From NCBI GenBank assembly GCA_051867875.1, contig JBJDZG010000025.1, positions 1 through 64,000 of the forward strand: 64,000 nt of DNA, given 5' to 3'. Of the stretch, positions 18,297-26,037 are shown in pieces; position 1 is the stretch's first letter; the number at the start of each line of letters is the position of its first letter. The position numbers and the translations under genes were made by a program. Under the pieces are notes generated by a model, which was not told the DNA's origin, did no database searches, and saw only the letters and a list, made by a program, of their open reading frames with translations. The DNA comes from RGIG4608 sp051867875. GTDB taxonomy: Bacteria > Bacillota > Clostridia > Oscillospirales > CAG-272.

Positions 18297-19349
18297 TTGG
18301 ATATCATCACGAGCACGGAATTTTTGAAGAAAATTAAAGACGATCCCACGGGAAACTATCTCTTTTACGGCGAAGAGGACTATCTCAAAACGCACGCACT
18401 GAACTCGCTTAAAGAGTCAATGGAGCTCGACGAGTCGCTTGAAATATTCAATTTCGTCAAGCTTGACGTGCTTGATTACACGCCCGATAAGCTCATTGAC
18501 CTCTTTTCAATGCCGCCGATGATGGCGGAGCGAAAGCTCGTCGTACTCACGGGGCTCAATATTAAAAAAATGGCGGCTCCTAACGTCAACGAGCTGCCCG
18601 ACCTCATTGACGCAATAGCACACCTTGAAGAATTTGATTATAATACTTTCGTTATGACAGTGCCCTCGGGAAATATCACCGAGGACACCGAGCGCCGCGG
18701 CGTGCGGACCATGACGGGCGCACTGAAAACGCTCTCCGAGTATCTTACTCCCGTCAAGTTCGAGTCGCCGACACCTCAAAAGCTCGCGTTTTGGGCGGCA
18801 AGGCATTTTGAGCATCACAAGGTCAATGCGTCGGGCGATGTCTGCACTTTTCTTGTGAATTATTGCTCAAAGGATATGTTCACGCTGGCGAACGAAATTG
18901 AAAAGCTCGCTCTCTACGCGCGCTCGCAGGGCAGAGAGCAGGTTTTGCGCGAGGATGTCGCGCTCGTTTGCACGGAGGAAATGGAGTACGGCGCGTTTGA
19001 ATTTTCCAATGCAATTCTGGAGGGCAGGCGGAGCGACGCATTATCCATTCTTTCCGTGATGAAATTCAAGCAGATAGACCCCTTGATGATAATGGGCGAG
19101 CTTTCGGGCATCTGCTCGGATTTGCTCAAAATAAAGATTCTTTTGCTCGCAGGCAAAAATTCTTCGCAGATTGAGAGGGAAACGGGAATGAACTCCTACA
19201 AAGCGAAGCTGTATATCAACTCCGCGAGCCGAATGGAGCTTTCAAGGCTCAAAAAAATCGTCGCCATGGCGACGGACACGGACCTTGCGATGAAATTCCG
19301 CTTCGATTCGGGATATCTGAACCTCGAAAAACTGATTTGCTCGCTTTGA
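18297..19349 (+). CDS. holA: DNA polymerase III delta subunit (HolA/YqeN)
   Basis: The delta subunit opens the beta sliding clamp during clamp loading. The 350-residue length fits. N-terminal AAA+-like domain with YLFYGEEDYLKTHALNSLK, no Walker A (normal for delta), then NYCSKDMFTLANEIEKLALYA and the C-terminal collar domain ending in KFRFDSGYLNLEKLICSL. The start is TTG behind GGGAGGTGAGCGC; I see no better ATG. It overlaps nothing and is probably co-transcribed with the upstream protease gene. A bidirectional terminator separates it from convergent rubrerythrin. Confidence 0.93.
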   Translation: MDIITSTEFLKKIKDDPTGNYLFYGEEDYLKTHALNSLKESMELDESLEIFNFVKLDVLDYTPDKLIDLFSMPPMMAERKLVVLTGLNIKKMAAPNVNELPDLIDAIAHLEEFDYNTFVMTVPSGNITEDTERRGVRTMTGALKTLSEYLTPVKFESPTPQKLAFWAARHFEHHKVNASGDVCTFLVNYCSKDMFTLANEIEKLALYARSQGREQVLREDVALVCTEEMEYGAFEFSNAILEGRRSDALSILSVMKFKQIDPLMIMGELSGICSDLLKIKILLLAGKNSSQIERETGMNSYKAKLYINSASRMELSRLKKIVAMATDTDLAMKFRFDSGYLNLEKLICSL

Positions 19350-19350
19350 A

Positions 19351-19388
19351 TAACAAGAAAGGTGCTGAAAACAGCACCTTTCTTGTTA
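19351..19388. terminator. Bidirectional terminator between holA and rubrerythrin
   Basis: Seventeen-bp perfect stem, TAACAAGAAAGGTGCTG and its complement, around AAAA. It serves two convergent genes. Confidence 0.92.
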
Positions 19389-19395
19389 TATGAAA

Positions 19396-19929
19396 TCAAT
19401 AATTCGCCTTTCTGACCTCGAAATAGCTCTGGGGGTGATTGCAAACGGGGCAAACCTCGGGAGCTTTCGGACCTACTACAAGGTGTCCGCAGTTGCGGCA
19501 CTCCCACATAACCTGCTCGCCCTTTTCAAATACAGTCTTCATCTCTATGTTATTGAGGAGTGCGAGGTATCTCTCCTCGTGAGCGCGCTCGATTTCTGCT
19601 ACCATGCGGAATTTAGCCGCGATTTCGGTAAAGCCCTCTGCCTCTGCTTCCTCGGCAAAGGTCTTGTACATATCTGTCCACTCGTAATTTTCACCCGCAG
19701 CGGCACTCTTGAGGTTTGCCTCGGTGTTGCCGATGCCGTTTAAGAGCTTAAACCACATTTTTGCGTGTTCTTTTTCGTTGTCAGCGGTCTTCTGGAAAAT
19801 TTCCGCGAGCTGTTCGTAGCCTTCTTTCTTCGCAACCGATGCAAAGTACGTGTACTTGTTTCTCGCTTCGCTCTCACCGGAGAACGCATTTCTCAAATTT
19901 TGTTCTGTTTTTGAACCTTTAAGTTCCAT
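19396..19929 (-). CDS. rbr: Rubrerythrin
   Basis: Non-haem di-iron peroxidase that reduces hydrogen peroxide in anaerobes, with electrons from rubredoxin or NADH systems. The 177-residue protein has the four-helix ferritin-like domain with the ligand motifs SGESEARNKY, DNEKEHAKMWF and AEIERAHEERY, then a C-terminal rubredoxin-like domain with CRNCGH and CPVCNHP. The second ATG (19929) is chosen because the GGAGG overlapping the first ATG (19941) is exactly its ribosome site. It has its own promoter and stands alone, a common arrangement for oxidative-stress genes. Confidence 0.97.
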   Translation of the reverse strand: MELKGSKTEQNLRNAFSGESEARNKYTYFASVAKKEGYEQLAEIFQKTADNEKEHAKMWFKLLNGIGNTEANLKSAAAGENYEWTDMYKTFAEEAEAEGFTEIAAKFRMVAEIERAHEERYLALLNNIEMKTVFEKGEQVMWECRNCGHLVVGPKAPEVCPVCNHPQSYFEVRKANY

Positions 19930-19978
19930 ATTTTCCTCCATTCCGCCACGCGCGTGGCATAAAAATATTTTCGTACAT

Positions 19979-20007
19979 ATTATATATTAGCAAATCGAAA
20001 AAGTCAA
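19979..20007 (-). promoter_or_regulatory. Rubrerythrin promoter
   Basis: On the minus strand TTGACT and TATAAT with a 17-bp spacer, about 50 bp before the gene. Confidence 0.75.
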
Positions 20008-20525
20008 GATGAAAGTTGAAAAAGTCAATTTATTTTCGCCGTATACGCGGAGTAAAATTCACCCGGGAGAGAAAAAAGAGGTGAAATACGCGTGCGTTCG
20101 GCGCACATAGCGTGGATTTATTCTGAATCACACCTCAAATAACAAAATCCGACGTTATTTATAACACAAATATTCCCAAACCGCTCCAAAAAGCCAAAAA
20201 GCCTTGAAATATCAAGGAAAAAGTCACATTTTTACACTTTATGGCGAAAACAAAGAATAATTTTCCTAAAAAAATACTTATCAAAATATTAATAGTGTTA
20301 ATTTTCAGGTTTTGCCTCAAAAACCGCGAAAAAATCTCGGGTATACAATAATAATGTAGGAAACTTTTGAAAAACGGTTAAAAACATCGTTTTTGGGTGT
20401 TGGAAATATTCAAAAATTGTGAATACCGCTGTGAAAGGTGCACAAAACAAACCCTTAAAAATCGGCATTTTGGTGCTAATTTGCAAAATATAATCTAAAA
20501 CTTAAAAAATCTTGAAATAAAATTA
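20008..20525. other. AT-rich intergenic stretch
   Basis: About 500 bp between the divergent rubrerythrin and oppA promoters. It is AT-rich with A/T tracts. I see a weak AAATAAC / GTTATTT dyad near 20137-20163 and no convincing gene, RNA or operator. Confidence 0.5.
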
Positions 20526-20554
20526 TTGACAATCGCAAATCCGTATGCTATAAT
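20526..20554 (+). promoter_or_regulatory. oppA promoter
   Basis: Consensus TTGACA-17-TATAAT with an extended -10 (TGC before TATAAT), leaving a leader of about 95 bases. One of the strongest promoters in the window by sequence. Confidence 0.9.
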
Positions 20555-20658
20555 CAAATCGTACATAATTCCTGAAAGATTAACACCGTTAGTTGCCGTA
20601 AAAAACGGGTTAAGATGTTTGGATATATGATATCAAAATTTATATGGAGGAATAAAAG

Positions 20659-23130
20659 ATGAAAAGAATTCTTTCTCTCGTGCTCGCAGTTGTAATGCTT
20701 GCTTCTCTCGCTACCATCCTTTCCGGTTGTGTAACTGAAGGCGAAAAAGTCGGCGTTGGCGAGTACACCTACAACACGTACGCTTCCGTGTTCCCCACAA
20801 CATGGAACCCCCACACATATCAGACAGCTACTGACTCAACAATTCTTGATTACACAACAGTAGGCTTCTACACATTCGATTACAACGAAACTAAAGACGG
20901 TTTCGTAATCGTTCCCGATATGGCTACTGCTATGCCCGAAGACGTTACGGCTGACTACGTCGGCGAAGAATGGGGCATTGATGAAGAAGAAGATTCAAGA
21001 GCTTGGAAGATCACTCTTCGCAGAGACCTCAAATGGGAAGACGGCACACCCATCACAGCTCACGATTTCGTAACATCTGCACAGCTTCTTCTTAATCCCA
21101 CTTCCAACAACTACCGTGCAGACCAGCTTTACAAGGGCGACCTTGAACTTGTTGGTGCTGAGGCCTACTTCTACGGCGGTAAGTCTTTGACGATGGCTGC
21201 TACTGATGTTTATACTGAATATTCCGAGAGCATCGACTCCGGTCTTATATTCAACATCGGTCCCAAGCATGAAGGTGCTGACGGCGTCAGCTACTTCAGA
21301 AACTGGTTTGAAACAGCTGTAGGCGCTCCTGCTAATTATTCTCTTGAGAAAACATTTGCTTTCTTTAAGAATAACTACCTCTATGATGCTGATGCATTCA
21401 CACTTGAAGCAGTTCAGGCAATGGAAGGCAAGACACTTGCTGAAATCAAAGCTGATCCTGTTCTCAAAGCAGCTTGGGATGCACTTATCGGCTGGTGGCA
21501 GACAGACCCCAACGAAGAACTTCACTTCTTCCTTGGTAAGGGTACTTATCCCGAAACAGCATGGGAAACAGTAGGTATCAGAGCTCTCTCCGATACAGAA
21601 CTCGTTCTTATTCTTGAATCTCCTCTCAGCGGATTCTACCTTCACTATAACCTTACAGGCTCTTGGCTCGTTAGAGAGGACCTTTACAAAGCTTGCGAGT
21701 CCACAACAGACGGCGTATACAACAACTCCTACGGTACGTCCAAGGAAACATACATGTCCTACGGTCCTTACAAGATTGAATCCTACCAGCAGGATAAGCA
21801 GTGGGTACTTGTAAAGAATGACCAGTGGTACGGTCACAAAGATCATCCCGAGCTTTACCAGACAACAAAGGTAGTTTGCGACTGGATTGAAAAGCCCGAA
21901 ACAGCAATGCTTGCATTCCTTCAGGGTAAACTTGACTCCAAGGGACTTGACGCTAACCAGTCCGGTGATTACCTTGGTTCCGAGCACCTTTACCACTCCG
22001 AAGGTTCTTCTACATTCTTTATCGCTCTTAACCCCAACGAAACAGCTTTCGCTAAGTGGGAAGAATCTCATCCCGGTCAGGATAAGTCCATCCTTGCAGT
22101 AAAAGAATTCCGTATGGCTCTTTCCTTCGCGCTTGACCGTACAGCATTCCTTGCAGCTTGCGACCCCACGGGTTCCGTAGCATACTCCGTATTTAACAAC
22201 CAGATTTGCTCCGACCCCGAGACAGGTACAATGTACCGTACAACAGAGCAGGCTAAGGATACACTCCTTAACTTCTGGGGCATTTCCCAGGACGATATCG
22301 GCGCAGGCAAGAAGTTCGCAACCAAGGACGAGGCTATTGCTTCCATCACAGGTTACAACCTTGCAGCAGCTAAAGAGCTCTTCGACCAGGCTTACGATTA
22401 CGTAATCGCTGAGGGTCTTATGGAAGAAGGCGACAAGGTAGTTATCAACGTTGGTACACCCAACGCAACAAGTGCATTCTACACCAACGGCTATGAGTTC
22501 CTTAAGAACAACTACACCGAGGCAGTTAAGGGCACAAAGCTTGAAGGCAAGCTTGAATTCACAAACGACAATACACTTGGTAACGGTTTCGCAGACGCAC
22601 TCAGAGGTAACTCTGTTGATATGCTCTTCGGAGTAGGTTGGAGCGGTTCCGCTCTTAATCCCTTCGGTCTTGTTGAAGCTTACACAACTTCTGACTACCA
22701 GTACGACCCCTCTTGGGATACATCCAGAGCAATGATCACAGTTGAAATCGACGGCGTATCTTACGTTGCTTCCGTTCTTGACTGGACAAATGCTATCAAT
22801 GGTACAAAGATTGAGATCGCTGTTGCCGACGAAAACGGCTTGGCTACTGATGAAGTAAAGAACTATTCTTGCGGTCTTAACGATAACAGACCCGAGGAAA
22901 GACTTCATATCCTTGCAGCTCTTGAAAACGCAGTTCTTCAGACATACGATATGATTCCTCTTAACAACGATGCAGGCGTATCCCTTAAGGGTATGCAGAT
23001 CAAGTACTACACAGAGGAAGAAGTTTACGGTCTTGGCCGTGGCGGCATCAAGTACATGACATACAACATGGACGACTACGAATGGGATCAGTTCGTTAAG
23101 TCCCAGGGTGGTACACTTAACTACAAATAA
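20659..23130 (+). CDS. oppA: Oligopeptide ABC transporter substrate-binding lipoprotein OppA
   Basis: Extracellular peptide-binding protein of the Opp importer. The signal peptide ends LSGC with lipid-modified Cys24. SBP family 5 features: TWNPHTYQTATDSTILDY near the N-terminus, WKITLRRDLKWEDGTPITAHDFV (about 116-138), and KEFRMALSFALDRTAFLAAC near 490. At 823 residues it is far longer than the usual 540-600. The extra length lies mainly in the middle, in a segment with Trp- and acidic-rich sequence after the signature block. The gene stands upstream of oppBCDF, has a strong promoter, and is separated from oppB by 330 bp with hairpins, which should give more binding protein than membrane complex (inference). 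Confidence 0.92.
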   Translation: MKRILSLVLAVVMLASLATILSGCVTEGEKVGVGEYTYNTYASVFPTTWNPHTYQTATDSTILDYTTVGFYTFDYNETKDGFVIVPDMATAMPEDVTADYVGEEWGIDEEEDSRAWKITLRRDLKWEDGTPITAHDFVTSAQLLLNPTSNNYRADQLYKGDLELVGAEAYFYGGKSLTMAATDVYTEYSESIDSGLIFNIGPKHEGADGVSYFRNWFETAVGAPANYSLEKTFAFFKNNYLYDADAFTLEAVQAMEGKTLAEIKADPVLKAAWDALIGWWQTDPNEELHFFLGKGTYPETAWETVGIRALSDTELVLILESPLSGFYLHYNLTGSWLVREDLYKACESTTDGVYNNSYGTSKETYMSYGPYKIESYQQDKQWVLVKNDQWYGHKDHPELYQTTKVVCDWIEKPETAMLAFLQGKLDSKGLDANQSGDYLGSEHLYHSEGSSTFFIALNPNETAFAKWEESHPGQDKSILAVKEFRMALSFALDRTAFLAACDPTGSVAYSVFNNQICSDPETGTMYRTTEQAKDTLLNFWGISQDDIGAGKKFATKDEAIASITGYNLAAAKELFDQAYDYVIAEGLMEEGDKVVINVGTPNATSAFYTNGYEFLKNNYTEAVKGTKLEGKLEFTNDNTLGNGFADALRGNSVDMLFGVGWSGSALNPFGLVEAYTTSDYQYDPSWDTSRAMITVEIDGVSYVASVLDWTNAINGTKIEIAVADENGLATDEVKNYSCGLNDNRPEERLHILAALENAVLQTYDMIPLNNDAGVSLKGMQIKYYTEEEVYGLGRGGIKYMTYNMDDYEWDQFVKSQGGTLNYK

Positions 23131-23160
23131 TATTTAAGTAAAATCTTGCTTAAATAAAAT

Positions 23161-23187
23161 CCCCCGAGGGCCTATGGCTCTCGGGGG
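23161..23187. terminator. Stem-loop between oppA and oppB (partial terminator or mRNA stabiliser)
   Basis: CCCCCGAGGGCC and GGCTCTCGGGGG pair around TAT with one G-U. No T run follows, so it may stabilise the oppA message or only partly terminate. Confidence 0.65.
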
Positions 23188-23266
23188 AGATTATGCATTT
23201 AACGGGGTTTTACCGATTCGGCAATTTAACCCGCTCAAGCTCAAAAAATGATGATTTTATACCCCG

Positions 23267-23322
23267 AAATTGCATTTTAGTACAGTTTTTGCGTAAGAAA
23301 AAGCCGTACTAAAGTGCAATTT
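23267..23322. repeat. Long inverted repeat between oppA and oppB
   Basis: AAATTGCATTTTAGTAC (23267-23283) and its complement (23306-23322) match at 16 of 17 bases around a 22-bp loop, followed by GCTTTTTTC. It could be a second attenuator of the opp operon. The rest of the 330-bp gap shows only the oppB ribosome site. Confidence 0.55.
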
Positions 23323-23460
23323 GCTTTTTTCGAGGAATGACATTTCGGTGTATTTTGTCGGAAAATTGGGACAAATTGCTTTTTTGGCGAATGGCGCCAA
23401 ATAAATTTTTAATGAAATTCTGAAATTAGCAACCGCTGCGTGCGGTGTAAGGAGTCAATT

Positions 23461-24438
23461 ATGTATATGTTCAAATACGTATTAAAAAGACTTGTACTGA
23501 TGCTCTGTGTATTCCTTATCATTATCTCTGCTTGCTTTATTCTTATTAAGCTCTTGCCTAATACGATTCCGCAGGCACCTCCAGGATCTGACCTTGAGAG
23601 AATAATGATGGAACGCCGTGAGGCTCTGGGCTACGGCAAACCGATTATAGAGCAGCTTGGTATTTTCTTTGTAAGAACGCTCATAGGCGGAGACTGGGGC
23701 TTCAGCGAGATTATGTATCCTGCGCAGAACGTTTGGGATATATTCATTTCCAAGCTTCCCAACTCCATGACGGTCAATATTTATACGATGATAGTCGCGG
23801 TGCCGATAGGACTTATGCTCGGTATCTATGCGGCACTCAAAAAGAATAAGTGGCAGGACCATTTGATTTCTACGGGTACTATGGTGCTTATCTCCGTTCC
23901 CTCATATATTTACTGCTTCCTGCTTCAGTATTTCCTCTGCCACAAGCTCCTTGAGTGGACAGGCTGGTCCTTCCCGCTTCAGGTGCTTCCTCTTGAAACG
24001 AGCACGGGCTGGGATTACTTCGTTTCCCTTGTGCCCGCTATTTTGGCGCTTGGTCTGGGTACTATCGCAGGTCTCGCAAGATACACAAGAGCCGAGCTCT
24101 GTGAGGTACTTACTCAGGAATATATGCTTTTGGCACGTACCAAAGGTCTTACGCGCGGTCAGGCGACTGTCCGTCACGCGCTCAGAAACTCAATGGTTCC
24201 GATTTTCCCCATGATTTTGGGTGAATTTATCGGTATCATCGGCGGTTCTCTTATCGTTGAGCAGTTCTTCGGAATACCCGGAGTAGGTCCTCTCTACCTT
24301 AAGTCAATCACCTCTCTTGACTACAACTTCTATCTGCTTCTCAACTGCTTCTATACATTTATCGGACTTCTCTCCGGTATTGTGGTTGACCTCAGCTACG
24401 GATTTGTAGATCCTCGTATCAGAATGGGAGAAAGATAA
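23461..24438 (+). CDS. oppB: Oligopeptide ABC transporter permease OppB
   Basis: Integral membrane half of the peptide channel. The 325-residue protein has about six membrane segments (the first at residues 8-28), the OppB-type N-terminal signature, and the cytoplasmic EAA loop EYMLLARTKGLTRGQATVRHALRNS that docks the ATPases. Start at 23461 behind AAGGAG; an in-frame ATG 21 bases upstream lacks a ribosome site. Its stop codon overlaps the oppC start by one base (TAATG), implying translational coupling. Length is normal, in contrast to its partners. Confidence 0.94.
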   Translation: MYMFKYVLKRLVLMLCVFLIIISACFILIKLLPNTIPQAPPGSDLERIMMERREALGYGKPIIEQLGIFFVRTLIGGDWGFSEIMYPAQNVWDIFISKLPNSMTVNIYTMIVAVPIGLMLGIYAALKKNKWQDHLISTGTMVLISVPSYIYCFLLQYFLCHKLLEWTGWSFPLQVLPLETSTGWDYFVSLVPAILALGLGTIAGLARYTRAELCEVLTQEYMLLARTKGLTRGQATVRHALRNSMVPIFPMILGEFIGIIGGSLIVEQFFGIPGVGPLYLKSITSLDYNFYLLLNCFYTFIGLLSGIVVDLSYGFVDPRIRMGER

Positions 24439-26033
24439 TGGAATACAACAACATACCTAAGGAAAAATTCCGTTTTGCCGATCCCAGCCGCAAAATGGCA
24501 GACAAAAAATTTGATACAAAGCCCATAAGCTACGCAAAGGACGTTTTTATTCGCTTCTGCAAGAATAAGAGCTCCGTTGTTGCGGCAATTATCATTGTTG
24601 TTCTCGTTCTCTTTGCGATAATCGTTCCTATCTTCTGTGAGACGAACTATTCGCGCGCGCTTACCGATAATACGTATCTTAAATACAAACAGCTTCTTCC
24701 CAAAAATCAGCTCTTTGCGGATTTGGGAGTAAACTTCTGGGACGGCGGTAAGAATGAGTCGATGAACCAGAATAAGTACAATAAGCTTATGGCTATTCAG
24801 ACGGAAACGGGCGAAACCGTTATCACTGATGTTTTCAGAGACGCTTACGACGGCGGTATTCCCGGTTCTACCACTAAATACTACGACGTTAGAGTTGACT
24901 CCTATACATCTCTCGGTATGGACTACTTCGATCTTACGCTCGAACAGTTCCAAGCACTTCAGGAATGGCAAAATCAGACGGGAATACAGGTAATCTACCC
25001 CTATTCCGACAAGACGGTACTTTCCGCGAACGCGCAGAAATTCTTCACGGCTAACATTTGGTATAAGATAGACGACAGAGGAAATCCCGTAGTTGACCGT
25101 GACGGCAATTTCACGCCAATCTACGCTACGACGAGCTCTCCCTCTTTCTCGGGCCCTCTTTACACAAATCCCGAAACGTATTCCTACGATTCACAGAGAA
25201 TTGAGGGCGACGACGGTTCTTATATCTACGCGATGGTATCCGAGAACAGCGGCAAGGTTTCCTATCGCGTGCGTGTAAATCTTTACACCTACTTCCAGTA
25301 CCATTTCAAGGGCGACAAGCTCTATGAAAACGAGCCCGCATTCCTCTTCGGTACAACCGAAAAGGGTCAGGACATCTTCACACGTCTTGCAGCCGGCGCG
25401 CGTTTCTCACTCGTGCTTGCTATCTGTATCTCCGCAATTAACCTTTTCATCGGTGCTATCTACGGCGCTATCGAGGGCTTCTACGGCGGTATTGCCGACC
25501 TCGTAATGGAGAGAATTTCGGATGTACTTGCGGGCATGCCGTCAATGGTCGTTATGACTTTGTTCCAGTTGCATCTGGCATCCAAGGTCGGACCGGTCTG
25601 GTCGCTGGTATTCGCCTTTATTCTGACGGGTTGGATTGGTATGGCGTCGAGAACGCGTATGCAGTTCTACCGCTTCAAGAATCAGGAATACGTGCTCTCC
25701 GCGCGTACACTCGGTGCCTCCGATTCAAGACTTATGTTCAAACACATCTTCCCCAACGCTATGGGCACGCTTATCACGGGTAGCGTGCTTTCAATCCCCG
25801 GCGTTATCTTCTCCGAGTCCAGCTTGACGTACCTCGGTATCGTTAACCTTTCAAGCTCCACTCAGACGTCCGTAGGTACTTTGCTTGCAAACGGACAGGG
25901 AACTTATATTGATTTCCCGCACATTATTTTCTTCCCCGCATTGTTCATCGCATTGCTTGAGATTTCGTTCAACCTTTTCGGTAACGGTCTCCGCGACGCT
26001 TTCAACCCATCACTGAAGGGAATCGAGGATTGA
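24438..26033 (+). CDS. oppC: Oligopeptide ABC transporter permease OppC with a large extracytoplasmic insertion
   Basis: Second permease of the Opp importer. At 531 residues it is about 230 longer than usual. TM1 is at about 47-67; residues about 70-305 form a polar, aromatic-rich segment before the family motif FGTTEKGQDIFTRLAAGARFSL, after which the five remaining membrane helices and the EAA loop EYVLSARTLGASDSRLMFKHIFPN follow normally. By topology the insertion faces outside and could contact OppA. ATG overlaps the oppB stop. oppD follows after four bases. Confidence 0.9.
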   Translation: MEYNNIPKEKFRFADPSRKMADKKFDTKPISYAKDVFIRFCKNKSSVVAAIIIVVLVLFAIIVPIFCETNYSRALTDNTYLKYKQLLPKNQLFADLGVNFWDGGKNESMNQNKYNKLMAIQTETGETVITDVFRDAYDGGIPGSTTKYYDVRVDSYTSLGMDYFDLTLEQFQALQEWQNQTGIQVIYPYSDKTVLSANAQKFFTANIWYKIDDRGNPVVDRDGNFTPIYATTSSPSFSGPLYTNPETYSYDSQRIEGDDGSYIYAMVSENSGKVSYRVRVNLYTYFQYHFKGDKLYENEPAFLFGTTEKGQDIFTRLAAGARFSLVLAICISAINLFIGAIYGAIEGFYGGIADLVMERISDVLAGMPSMVVMTLFQLHLASKVGPVWSLVFAFILTGWIGMASRTRMQFYRFKNQEYVLSARTLGASDSRLMFKHIFPNAMGTLITGSVLSIPGVIFSESSLTYLGIVNLSSSTQTSVGTLLANGQGTYIDFPHIIFFPALFIALLEISFNLFGNGLRDAFNPSLKGIED

Positions 26034-26037
26034 TATT

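Noticed and set aside
20995..22908. 637-residue open frame on the minus strand
   Set aside because: Antisense shadow of oppA with the same Cys-rich, low-complexity look.
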